A DNA stretch of 64,000 nucleotides from Chlorops oryzae (Eukaryota; Arthropoda; Insecta; Diptera; Chloropidae). The translations under genes and the position numbers were made by a program. The notes under the pieces are model-generated. The model had not been told where the DNA came from. It did not search any database and saw only the letters and a list, made by a program, of their open reading frames with translations. Shown here in pieces: positions 10,687 through 21,251 of the stretch (position 1 is its first letter; each line of letters starts with the position of its first letter). The stretch lies in the NCBI GenBank assembly GCA_020466095.1, contig CM035806.1, positions 9,372,214-9,436,213 on the forward strand, given 5' to 3'.

Positions 10687-11994
10687 CGAAAGTGAATTTT
10701 CTTCACGCTCTTCGTAGTACACGTTCTAATATGCGCGACAATAAACGCTGAAGGCGATACACTGATGACGACATTGTTCGTACACATAGCACCCTTCGAT
10801 GGTTGCACAAGACGCAAAACACAAAAATGGCAGATGGCTGGGTTGTTCAATGGGAGCGGGTGGAGTGTGCTCTTCTTCAAAAATAAATTTTCATTTTCTT
10901 CCTTTCCATCCCCTTTCCATCTTTTTTTCCTTGTCTCTTCCCGCTGTCTTTTTACGATTTTCTTTCGCTATTTTACGATTGTGCAATTTCTTGTGTGAAC
11001 GTACTCTAAGGACAATGTGTACAAAATTTGTTGCCTGCTTTTAGGAGCACGGGTAATGAACGTAACATAAAACCGTTGGGACCACAGCACAGCGTATGAG
11101 CAACGACATTTTACAATGACATGAACATGATGACACAGACGGAGCGGGGGACGATTTTTGATCATATTGTTACAATATATGAAAATTACTTTCGCTCTTT
11201 AGGACGGGGCGAAACTCGAAACGCGAAAGAGTGAAGAGGAGGAATCAAAGACACAAGCCGATGAAAAAAGAAGTAAAAAAAAAGAAAAATTAAAATAATC
11301 ACCACACCAGCACACGGGGTGGCGACGGGCGGCAGGAAAAATATTAATTGTGCGGGGTGCGTGTGATACTTAAGTGTTTATAAATTGAATGACATGGCTG
11401 GAAATTATTTAACGCACTCGTATTAAAACGTTTGCAAGATAAATCGAATAAAATGAGCTTGAATTTGAAGCTGTAATTACACTGAACGAATTCGGTTGAA
11501 AGAGGGTGGTGGAGGAGGAGGAAAAGGGGGGATGAGACCAAATCGATTGGAGGAAACGGATTTCGGAGAGTCCACCCCCTTTTTGTTTCGCTTTGATAGC
11601 TTTTCCCGAGAGTCTTCAAAGTCGAGATGTGATTTTCATTTTTTTTTTCTTTCTTTCTTTTTTTTTTGCAAAGGAAAAAGGGGCGTCTTGCTCTTTTGCT
11701 TCCTGATGGATTGCGATAATGTTGAGATCTCACTGAGGAAATTTTTTTTCGTTTCTTGTCGCGTGTTTATTTATTTATTTTTTGTTTTTTTGTTTTTTAA
11801 TGGCTGCAAAGAGGAATTTGGTCAAGGAAGGGTACGGAACGACGACAGTAGGCACGGTTGAAAAATTTAAGAATATATACTTAAAATAAAATATTGTAAA
11901 ATTTTTTCGCTCTTTTCTTCCTTTTTTTTTTTACGTGGAATGTGCACTCACATCAGTTGAATTTCGATCAATCGTCACCGTTGAAAGCCAGCCC
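10687..11994. other. Non-coding stretch, no gene seen
   Basis: Alternating pyrimidine-rich (about 10880-10960, 11570-11680) and mixed sequence. GGAGGAGG and GGGG runs lie at 11500-11530 and TTTATT repeats at 11765-11790. No motif or frame that I recognise. Confidence 0.55.
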
Positions 11995-11997
11995 TTA

Positions 11998-12589
11998 GGC
12001 TGAAAACACACCAAAGCCAACAAAACGTTGTTTCATGTCGAATTCGACAAAAGTATTATATATTCAGGGGTGTCACAGAATCCGATAGCTGTCGGAATTG
12101 GATTTTTAGTCGACTGAATTTTCGTATATATTTCATAGACAGCTCGATAAAATAGGGTTCTGTGTAATTAAGAACCGATAATGGTTCCGATTCAAAACCA
12201 AAAACAACAAAATTTGTAAATTCTGTATGAATTTTTGATCGGTTTTAATTCCGATTCCGACAACTATCGGATTCTGTGACACCCCTGATTGCTTCTTATC
12301 TCTAGCAACACAAACCGAGTACGACACAACGTTTTGTTGGTCAACGCATTTGTTCGAACGCCGTTCATATATGGCACTCCATACAGCAACCCATACCGAA
12401 CTCGACAAAACGTTGCGAACGCTTGTCGACGTCGAAACAGAAGCTTCGACAAAAAAACATGCAGAAAGCTGTTGGCTTGGATTTTGTTTGAGTTCGACAA
12501 ATTTGTTGGCGTTGGTTTGGGTTATGTCGAAAAGCGTTTTTTGCTGTACGTCAAAAAAACGTTTTGTTGGCTTTGATGTGTTTTCAGCC
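11998..12589. mobile_element. Harbinger-like MITE, 592 bp, TTA target duplication
   Basis: The ends are GGCTGAAAACACACCAAAGC at 11998 and GCTTTGATGTGTTTTCAGCC at 12589; the inverted repeat continues inward through CAACAAAACGTT, giving arms of about 33 bp. TTA occurs immediately outside both ends (11995-11997 and 12590-12592), the 3-bp target typical of PIF/Harbinger. The interior has several copies of an ACAAAACGTT / TCGACAAA motif in both orientations. No transposase. A second MITE (12065-12287) is inserted within it. Confidence 0.85.
12065..12287. mobile_element. MITE nested inside the 11998-12589 MITE, 223 bp
   Basis: The ends are CAGGGGTGTCACAGAATCCG at 12065 and CGGATTCTGTGACACCCCTG at 12287, and the pairing continues inward to about 37 bp (ATAGCTGTCGGAAT against ATTCCGACAACTAT-type sequence). 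ATT lies outside both ends, suggesting a 3-bp target duplication; an 8-bp duplication is not seen. Superfamily uncertain: the CAGGGGTG end also occurs in hAT elements, but the duplication length does not fit. Confidence 0.85.
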
Positions 12590-12616
12590 TTAGATTAATA
12601 AAGAAATGTGCTGACA

Positions 12617-12820
12617 ATTCGAAATGCCTCCGACATTTTGATATTTCCATGTGAGAGCCCCAAAAGGGATCGTCAAGAAGTTTGTCTTAACCCAATACTG
12701 ACAATCATGACCATCACTGTTAATGGGGAGTGTTTAAGTACTCATAAAGTAATGCTTCTTAATGGGGGCGTAGAAGATCAAGTCAATCACAAGATCAACC
12801 TTAAAGATTGAGAACATTGC
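12617..12820 (+). repeat. Dispersed repeat, copy 1 (unclassified)
   Basis: This stretch matches 15992-16195 in the same orientation, including GTCTTAACCCAATACTGA, CATGACCATCACTGTTAAT, GTGTTTAAGTACTC, TCTTAATGGGGGCGTAG and ATCAAGTCAATCACA. Identity over the best 120 bp looks near 85-90% by eye. No TIR, poly-A tail or coding signal marks its class. The short ORF across it (12608-12811) is not conserved in the other copy. Confidence 0.75.
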
Positions 12821-15025
12821 TTTAAGCCTTTAATGCCCTATAATCCTTAAAAGCAAAAGGAACAAAGACTCCTCATAACTATAACGATTTATACCATATG
12901 TCAGAGTTTTTTTTTTTCTTTTCTATTTTTATTTCTTTGATTAAACTTGATTCTTGAAAGTTTTTCATACCACATTAATCGGAGCTTTTCACTTGCTGAA
13001 TCCATTTATAGATCAACGGATAGCACAGCGGATTAAATTGCTCCACACGCAATGCAGTTGATAAATGTGTCCTTGAACTTTTTATTTATATTCCATTGCT
13101 TCGAGTCGAACGAATTTCAAATAAAAGAAAGAATCCCTGCGGCGATTCCTACTGCTCTCCAACTAATCTCTGACTAGTCACAAAAATACCAGGACTACTC
13201 TCGTGTGGAATTTTCCAACCAATGACTGAAGCTGTCTTTTTTTTTTTTTTTTTGTTAGCATTGAGCTATCATTGAAATATGCTACTACTCGACAACGGGG
13301 TCAATTGGAGGTCAATGGTCCTAAATGTACAAGTTGGTCTAATTTTTTTGAACAAAACTTCTTCTAGACCACTTGTTGCTACTCTAAGTCCAGTCAACTC
13401 TCATATATAAAGCACTCTATATTTGGCCTAGTCATATTCCGAGTTACGTCAGAGTACTCCTTTCTGGCAAAGTTGAGCTCTTCACTACTGGAGGGATTCT
13501 ACATTATACCCATGCTTTGATTCGCTGAATTATTGCCACTCATATTTTTTTTTAGTGAAATCTGCTTCGACTGCTCAAAGCGCATCTTGAATAATAAATG
13601 TTTATATTCCCGTTTTTTTTTTTTTTCTTATTTAATTTTGTTTCTTTTGATTCTTCATTCTCTTCATTTTGTCAATAATAAATCAAAATAAATTTCAAGA
13701 AACGTCAAACAACAGCGAATGAATATTAAAAAATTTTACTCACGCCTCTCACCAATTATAGTGTTTATTGTCCAGGCGAGTCTGACAATTGCCCGACAAG
13801 ACTACGACAAAGTATCTATTCCGGAGATTTTCAAGACCATCAGAGATCTAATGCGATGACTTTCGTTCAATTGAATCGTGAAAAACGTCCTTGTGCCACG
13901 CCCACTTTTCTAATATTTGGGAATTTGATCGGAAATTTGAATATAGGAAAAAAAAAAATTTCCATTTCATTCAAATGTCTCAAAAAGTTTAAGTTTGCAG
14001 AAAGGTTTTTGCGATTTATTTGACAGACGACACCCTTAATAATGGACCTACCACGCCCATTCTCGAAATTGATCTTCCTCATGTTCCCGCAAATTTCGCA
14101 TACTAAATTGCTCAACTGAAGATGGCTCAACTCCTTCGATAAGAATACTGTATACGGACGGACAGAGGCCCAGAAAGACAGACGGACAGGGGGATGGACT
14201 GACAGATGGACGAGTAAGACGACTAACAGACTTGTTGTTACACAGGTATGCACAAACGCAGAAAGCCTTCGATACACAATGTGTTGGGTTTAAAAAAAAA
14301 AACCAAAAAAAAACTCCAAAACGTAAAAATATAAATTTCAAAAATAAAAAACTTTTAAAAAGGAAACGATGCTAAAGCCGAGGCGCCATAAAAAGAGCAA
14401 AAAAAAAAAGGCGAATAAATAATAAAACAAATAAAATGATAAAAGGCATGCAAATTTTTCGTTTATCCGAAGCTGCCTTAACTGCCGCTGTTTGATATCA
14501 TAAAATTTACGACTTTTTCACACATCGAGAGAGATTGGCTTGCGGCAGCTGAAAGCCGAAAACTGAAAGCCGAAAACTGAAACACGATTGCGGAGAGTGC
14601 GCGCGCTGAATCGGAATTATTTTTTTCCCATTTTTTGTTTTTCTTTTTTGTTTTGTCTTTGCCCACTGTGCACAGATTAAAAACGACGGTGAACGAAATC
14701 CGCACGTAATTCTCATAAAACAAACAATTTTTTTTTTTTTTTACTTTTCAAATATAAACAAAAATTGAATAAAAACGAGTTATGACGGAGGGCGAGAGAG
14801 AGAGAGAGAGAGAGAGGCAGAGAGTGAAAAGAGACTTTTATATGAAACGACTTATAGTAAACAAGATAGCTCTTTGTCTGCTCGTTGAAATGAGGACGAA
14901 AAAATAACAATTTTTTACTATTACTCTTTACAGTGTAAATTGTTAAATTTAACTCGAGCAGTCTCAAGGTGAGAGGATCTTTTACATATTTACCTCTATA
15001 TGTTTGATGGTTTGGGGTTGAATAT
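12821..15025. other. Non-coding stretch with simple repeats
   Basis: No supported gene. Seen: a T run at 13236-13252, a T run at 13612-13626, an ACGGACAGA-type run at about 14153-14215, an A run near 14285-14312, and a GA microsatellite at about 14793-14816. A TAGCACAGCGG motif near 13020 looks like an A box but no well-placed B box follows. Confidence 0.55.
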
Positions 15026-15763
15026 TAGAGCTGAAGAAACAATCAATAGCACCATCGATAATATCGATGCTTTCAAACTATCGAAAATATCGATGGTTTT
15101 TAAAGACTATCGATAGTTTTGATTCATGGACATTAACTTTAGCATTGGTGGTGCTGGCGGTGACAGAGGGCTTTCTTTTTTTTGAAATGGACAGGTTCCT
15201 AAAAATACCCCTATTTAGATTACGGCGAGATTCGCTCGAAAATTCATATTTCGGTAATCAAAATTTTCGATTGTCATAATTATCGATTACCGAAATTATC
15301 GATTCTATAAACTATCAATTATCCAAACTGTCGATTGTTGAAAATATCGATCACGTAAACTATCGATTGTTCAACCTATCGATAATTTTGACTATCGATT
15401 ATTGGAAAAATCGATTACTGGAACAAAATCGATTATTCAAACAATCCGTTATTGAACCTATCGATTGCTGATATTATCGATTTTTGAACCTATCGATTAT
15501 TGAAACCATCTCTTATTGAACCTATCGATTATTGAACTTATCAATTGTTGAAATTATCGATTATTAAACCTATCGATTACTAAAATTATCGATTATGGAA
15601 ATGATCGACTATCGAAATTATCGATTATCAAACTATCGATAGCTCTCCAACTCTCGAGTCTAGAAAAACTCACTTTCTTGCATCTATCGATACCATCGAT
15701 GTTTCAGACTATCGTCTATCGAGACTACTGATGGTCGCAACTATCGATAGTTCTCCAGCTCTA
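15026..15763. mobile_element. Non-autonomous hAT element, 738 bp, filled with 16-bp repeats
   Basis: The left end is TAGAGCTGAAGAA and the right end, reverse-complemented, is TAGAGCTGGAGAACTATCG; both fit the hAT consensus TAGNGNTG. The 8-bp flanks TTGAATAT (15018-15025) and TTAAATAT (15764-15771) match at 7 of 8 positions. Most of the interior, about 15255-15650, is a degenerate tandem array with a 16-bp unit of the form ACTATCGATTATTGAA; shorter ATCGAT clusters lie next to both ends. No transposase. Confidence 0.85.
15255..15650. repeat. 16-bp ATCGAT minisatellite inside the hAT element
   Basis: About 24 units of ACTATCGATTATTGAA-type sequence, strongly diverged but keeping the 16-bp step and the ATCGAT core. 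The core is palindromic, so sites are readable on either strand. It lies wholly within the hAT ends. Confidence 0.85.
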
Positions 15764-15991
15764 TTAAATATAGCAGAAAGTTGATGTCCCAAAAGGGTAC
15801 ATTTGGGGGTCAGGTCAGCTATACTAAAATTCCTTTTCCGATTATCGGAGACTTTCTTCTAAGGCTTTCAGATTAGCTTTTTAGTAGATGACTGCCCATA
15901 TGTGACCACACTTACATACATATGTAAATCCGATAGCTATAGGATATGGAAACAACTCAAAATTTTTGCAGTGAAATTTTGAACCTTCACT

Positions 15992-16195
15992 TGATAATGC
16001 TGCCTTCAATGTGATATTTCCACCGAAGACCCCTAGGCATCGTGAAGAGTTTTGTCTTAACCCAATACTGAGACTCATGACCATCACTGTTAATCGTGAG
16101 TGTTTAAGTACTCAATAAGTATTACTTCTTAATGGGGGCGTAGGAGATCAAGTCAATCACAGGATTAACCTTTTTCCCTAAAAATTATGAACATA
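15992..16195 (+). repeat. Dispersed repeat, copy 2 (unclassified)
   Basis: Second copy of the repeat at 12617-12820, direct orientation, about 3.4 kb apart. It begins near TGATAATGCTGCCTTC and ends near AATTATGAACATAT. It lies shortly downstream of the 15026-15763 hAT element but outside its target duplication. Confidence 0.75.
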
Positions 16196-17000
16196 TTTCC
16201 TTTTTTGGTTTGTCTTGATCTACTTGGTTGATAAAGCTTTTTTCTACTGCTGTCACTAGTCTTCTGGTTACTAGTTCAACAATCGATCGGATTTACACAT
16301 GAAAGTTTCACAAGATTCTATTATGGGCTAAGTGAATCACCTTCACGGAAGTTAAAGAGGTTACGATGACAGACTGATGGACGAATTTAAAAAGAGCGAT
16401 AGACGAACGCACACAAACGTGCAATGATGGAGCAAAAATAACAACAACAAAATCTCAGAATTTTCAAGTCCCACCATGCACGAATGAGCGAACGTTTTTA
16501 TAGACTTTTGCCGTTTAAAATTCGAAAATCATGTGCAAACCATTTGACCCCAAAAACCTTTCCAAGTGTGAAATGAAATGTGTTTTGATATTTTTGCGCT
16601 GCTTTTTTTATTTCTTTTTATTTTATTTTCATTTCATTGCATTCCAACAGACCGAAAAAATTGAAGCAATAATAAAAGGCGGGCTTCCATTGAAGTGTTT
16701 TTGTTTTTGCTTTTGAGGTGGACAATTGGATTTGAGGTCTTTAATAAATATTTCTGAATTGGGGCATTCAAATAGGAATGCGAAAAAATTTTTTGCGGGA
16801 GGGATTCTAGACACAAAAAAACAAAAAATATCATAATAGTTTTTTTCCCGTTGTGTTCCCTTGTGTTTATTCGCATTTCGAAGGGGGTCTAAACCTACAA
16901 AAATAGCCCCAGCCAAACCCAAATATAACTCTACAGATATTGAGTCTGATGTGTAAACCAATTTTATTACTACTGCTATTATTTTTTTACAGTTTTTTAT
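16196..17000. other. Non-coding stretch, no gene seen
   Basis: Mixed-composition DNA with no repeat structure or frame that I recognise. Short translated frames here are rich in K, F and C and lack any family resemblance. Confidence 0.5.
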
Positions 17001-18160
17001 TTACTCCATTACATTTTTTTTTCATTTTTTTGTTTATTTAATTTTTATTTTTTTTAGTCATTTTTTTATTTTTTATTTTTAATTTTTTTATTTCATTTTT
17101 GATTATTTATTTTATTTACATTTTTTATTTCATTTTTAATTTTTTTTTATTTAATTTTAATTTTTTATTCATTTTTTTATTATTTTTATTTTATTTTTAA
17201 TTTTTTTTTAATTTAATTTTTTATTAATTTTATTTTATTTTTAAATATTTTTATATTTATTTTTTATTTTTTTTTTTATTTTAATTTTTTTTATCATTTT
17301 TTTTATTTTTATTTTATTTTTAATTTAATTTTTTATTAATTTTATTTTATTTTTAATTATTTTTATTTTATTTTTTATTTTTTTTATTTAATTTTAATTT
17401 TTTTTAATTATTTTTATTATTTATTTTTTATTTTTTTTTTTTATTTTTATTTTTTAATTTTTATTATTTATTTTATTATTATTTTTATTTTTTAATTTTT
17501 TTTATTTAATTTTTAATTTTTTTATATTTAATTTTTTTTTTATTTAATTTTAATTTTTTTTAATTTAATTTTAATTTTTTTTATTATTTTTTTAATTTAT
17601 TTTTTATTTTTATTTTTTATTTTTTTATTTAATTTTAATTTTTTACTCATTTTTGATTATTTTTATTTTATTTTAATTTTTTTTATTTATATTTTTTATT
17701 AATTTTATTTTGTTTTTATTATTTTTATTTGATTTTTAATTTTTTTTTTATTTAATTTTTAATTTTTTTTTTATTCATTTTTTATTATTTTTATTTTATT
17801 TTTAATTTATTTTTTTTAATTTTTATTTTTTTTATTCATTTTTTATTATTTATTATTTATTTAATTTTTGTATTTATTTTTAATTATTTTTAGTTTAATT
17901 TTTTTATCATTTTATTATTATTTCTATTTTATTTTTATTTTATTTTTAATTATTATTTATTTAATTTTTTATTTTTATTTATTAATATTTAATTATTTTA
18001 TTATTTCTATTTTTATTAATTTTATTAAAACTATTTCATTTTTAATTATTTTTATTTAATTTTTATTAATTTATTTTTATTTTTTATTTCATTTTTAATT
18101 ATTTTTATTTAATTTTTTATTTTTTTAATTTAATTTTTAATTAGTATTTATATTATTATT
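17001..18160. repeat. 1.1-kb strand-asymmetric T/A tract
   Basis: Nearly every base is T or A, in TTTTTATT / TTTAATTTT words, with T strongly favoured on the + strand and almost no G or C for more than 1 kb. Period is irregular (about 5-12 bp). It codes for nothing supportable. Such a tract could be an expanded poly-T-derived microsatellite, a matrix-attachment-like region, or an assembly of low-complexity reads. Confidence 0.9.
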
Positions 18161-19585
18161 TTACTGTCATTTCGTTGAACTTGTTTGAAGACTGCCATCT
18201 TAAGAGCTTACTTAATAATGCCTCTAATTTGTTCAACTTAATTTAATTAAAAACAGCTGATTCGATCTGTTTTGCTATGTTTTTTCATGTTCGAAGTTAT
18301 TGAAAAACTAATTAATATAATTTGTTAACGTTCAGTAAAAACCTAATTGACTCTTGTATGCATATTTATGCTTTATTTTACACTTGTTCCCAATGAAATA
18401 CTACCACCTGGTCTATGAGCGATTCGTCATCGAGCACAGCTAGATGCATTATCAAAAAAGTTTTGAAAGAATAAAAAAAAAAAAAAAAAAAACAGGGGGT
18501 GGGGGTAGTAGAATGGATATGTGGGGGCCATGGAAGACGCATGACAATTGACAAATTAACAATGCGAGAGTGTGCCATCCATTCAATAAATCATTCACAC
18601 ATGTTTTCTCACTCGATTGAAATTGTTTGTTTAAAATTTGTTTACCTTGTAATTTAGCGATTCGTTTCTCAAGTGATTTTGTTGAAAATGCAATTTTCTT
18701 AAAAGCCATAACAGCGCACACGCATGGCTGAAAATTTACGCCGATGCCGACGCTGATGTCAGACAGACGAGTGCCTCGTTTCGAGCGTTCGCTAATTTAG
18801 CTCGAAGGAACAAATCAGCTTTATTGTTGTTGCAATTTAAATGGAATTTCGTTCATTTTGTTCATTAGGAAATTGAAAAGAAAACAAAAGAAAATTTAAA
18901 AAAAAAAAAAAAATAGAAAGTGGAAAGAGATTTTTCTTCGGAAATTTTTTGTTTTGTAAAGTTTTCATTGTGTAAATAAATTTTTAATTGGAAATCATTT
19001 TTATTGGTCTGCTCTTGGGGGTATTGTTTTTATTTTCTGCTTTTCATTGAACACTGAACAAATAATGAAGTTATTATCATACTGATTTTGAAATTACTAA
19101 ATGTTAAACTAGAAACAGAAAAAATAAAAAAAATTTAAAATTAAAAAAAAATGGAGAAAATAAGTAAGAAATCGCAACTTCGAAGCAATAAATAAAGAGA
19201 AACGAAAAGCCGAAAGGCAGTAGCCAACTTGTTTCCAATTACCTTGTGTAGACATGAGACTGTGTCAATAAATTTTTATGGCAACTTTTATTGCAATAGA
19301 TGAAAAAAAAAGTAACAAATAACAACGGCAACAACTTACATGAAAATTAAAATAAAAATAAAAAAAAGAATTTTAAATATAAAAAATGAAAAAAATGAAA
19401 GAGAAATAAAAAATTTAAAATATACCTATAAAAAATTTAAAAAAATATAAAATAAAAAATATAAGTAAAAAAATTAAGAAAATAAAAAAATGTAAAAAAA
19501 GAAAAATTCATAAAATAAATCGCAAAAAAACTAACATTAAAAAAATTCAAATCATGAATAAAAAAAATGGGTACATATACAGGGT
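18161..19585. other. Non-coding stretch ending in A-rich DNA
   Basis: No gene supported. An A run at 18473-18491 is followed by GGGGGTGGGGG. From about 19320 to 19570 the + strand is almost only A with scattered T, a mirror of the T-rich tract at 17001-18160. No further structure seen. Confidence 0.55.
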
Positions 19586-19768
19586 GGCTCTGGGATAGCG
19601 TAGGGGTTGCGTGCTATGCTCTTGATTCCAGGGTCAGAGGTTCGAAAATTTTCAAAAAATACAAAAAAAAGACAATACACTCACACAAATACAAGAAAAC
19701 CTCTCGTGGTATCACAATGGGCCGGTAAATGACCTAAGTGGCAGCCACTTCAACCTACCTACCTACCA
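19586..19768 (+). mobile_element. tRNA-derived SINE, family A, copy 1
   Basis: The head has an A box TAGCGTAGGGG at 19596-19606 and a B box GGTTCGAAAAT at 19639-19649, at tRNA spacing. A short A-rich linker follows, then CACTCACACAAATACAAGAAAAC, GTGGTATCACAATGGGCC, GACCTAAGTG and GGCAGCCACTTC, ending in an (ACCT)n tail. The 3' section matches the end of the LINE at 21177-21251. A second copy lies inverted at 61361-61630. SINEs are transcribed by pol III from the A/B boxes and moved by a LINE; the shared 3' end names the likely partner. Confidence 0.85.
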
Positions 19769-19775
19769 ACAATAT

Positions 19776-20085
19776 ACAGGGTGTTCCGTACTAAAGTATT
19801 TCTCTCTACTGAGGCTGATAGAGGCTGTCATTGTGAGCAAAAAATCGTATCAGTCGGTAGATCTTAAATGTTACTCTGAGGAGTTTCAAGGAGAAGAAAT
19901 AAATTTGCAGAATTTCAAGGAATTTTCAGGCCTTCTTGAAGGCTATAAAATTTTCCATTAGTTAGGTACTAATTTACAATTTTGTAGTTTTTTTTTTCAT
20001 TAAAGTGAAAATTTCGAAATTTTCTTTACATTTTCTGACTTTGAGAGCCATTTTGGTATGAAAATGGCCTCATTAACACATGCCA
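19776..20085 (+). mobile_element. Truncated TA-target element, relative of 32769-33194
   Basis: Starts CAGGGTGTTCCG after a TA, as the 32769 element starts CAGGGTGTCCCA. Further shared blocks are GCAAAAAATCGTAT and GAGCCATTTTGGTATGAAAA followed by ATTAACAC. The right TIR present in the other copy is missing here; the similarity ends near 20085. It directly follows the SINE at 19586-19768. Confidence 0.7.
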
Positions 20086-20487
20086 TGTATGTAAGGATAC
20101 CATGATCGCCTCTTGTGATGATGTCGTGTGGCTTTTTAAACGTTTTTCAAACTTAAGGTATTATTTTCCCGTCTTTTCCCTTTTTGTCTTTGTCGGTTAC
20201 GAGCATACTTTTAAAATTTCAATTTTTAAAAAATTTTGTAATTTTTTATTTAAAAAGAAAATTTTTTTTAATTCAAAATTTTTTAATTTTTTTTATTTAT
20301 TTACTTTATATTCGTATTTCTATTCTTCGGACTTAGGATCCAAACATTTCTTTTATGAATTATTAACTTTATTTTTTAGTTTATTTTTTTTACATTTATT
20401 TTCTTTTATTTTTGTTATTTTTTATTATTATTTTGTATTATTTTTTGCTTAATTTCTTACTTTTAATTTTATTTCATTTTATATTTA

Positions 20488-21159
20488 GTCGGCTGCTACA
20501 CGGACAGCCAGGCGGCCATAAAGTCCCTCTCGAGTGGGGTAACCACATCTAAGACAATCCGCGAGTGTCGTTCGTCTCTTCAGGAGATGACTAAGCACTC
20601 TTCGGTGACCCTGATGTGGGTACCTGGACACAGGGACATCAAAGGTAACTGTACAGCGGACGACCTTGCGAGGGCCGGTACAGAACTTGATAACGATTTA
20701 ACGGAGCCCGAACTGGGTGTTCCTTTTGCCTCAGTTAAATTAAAGATTAAATATGATTTCTACGGGCAAGCGCGCAAGGCATGGGCAGAGGAAGATTCTT
20801 GCCTAACTTCAAGGTTGATGTGGGTAGACCTGGACTACAAAAGGACCAGTCAACTCCTGGCGCTGGGCCGTGCCGCCATAAGGCGTATGGTCTTCATAAT
20901 CACAGGACACTGCCTAAAAGGCAGACACGCAGAACGCCTTGGCGTTCCTTACAATGACTTCTCTAGAAGTTGCAGATCGGAGGAGGAAGAAGAAACGGTG
21001 AGTCACCTCATGTGCCACTGCCCGGGCTTGGCCAGGAGAAGATCCAGGCTGCTCGGTTCTTTCTTCTTCTCCTCTCTCACTGAGCTGTCATCTGTTCGAA
21101 TAAAAGACATAGCTCGCTTCATTAATGAGTCCAAGTGGCTTCACCAAATGGGTAATTAG
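20488..21159 (+). pseudogene. LINE ORF2 C-terminal fragment: RNase H domain plus Cys/His tail
   Basis: Only the last ~223 residues remain; reverse transcriptase and endonuclease are absent, so it cannot act alone. The frame is open from about 20488 (GCYTDSQAAI at its start) and the first ATG at 20587 is internal, not a true start. RNase H features: the aspartate in YTDSQAA (codon 20503-20505) and the C-terminal WVPGHRDIKGN...ADDLAR block, whose AD holds a catalytic aspartate; the usual GNE is GNC here. Downstream comes a C-x10-H-x2-C-x-C cluster (SCRSEEEEETVSHLMCHC), the Cys/His tail typical of these ORF2 proteins. There are no internal stops in the fragment, so the insertion may be fairly young. 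It ends with TAG at 21157-21159. Confidence 0.9.
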
Positions 21160-21251
21160 GGAGGCGTGTCTTTCCACGTGGTACCACAACGGGCCCATAT
21201 GCGGCCTAAGTGTGTCCCCTTAAAGGGGGCAGCCACTCTAACCTAACCTAC
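20488..21251 (+). mobile_element. 5'-truncated non-LTR retrotransposon (LINE with RNase H), 3' end only
   Basis: The junction with T-rich DNA at about 20488 is abrupt, as expected for a 5' truncation during target-primed reverse transcription. The unit holds the end of the polymerase ORF (to 21159), then a 3' UTR with CGTGGTACCACAACGGGCC, GCGGCCTAAGTG and GGCAGCCACTCT, and a short (AACCT)n tail at about 21240-21251. No target duplication could be recognised. LINEs with a C-terminal RNase H belong to the I group (I, LOA/Bilbo, and some R1-type elements); I cannot choose among them. G+C is clearly above the surroundings. Confidence 0.9.

Noticed and set aside
10044..10880. 278-residue open frame on the minus strand
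   Set aside because: It runs across a hAT MITE and a 12-bp minisatellite; the peptide is low in coherent composition and resembles no family.
13010..13140. tRNA-like segment near TAGCACAGCGG
   Set aside because: An A box alone is too weak; the only B-box-like word is too far away.
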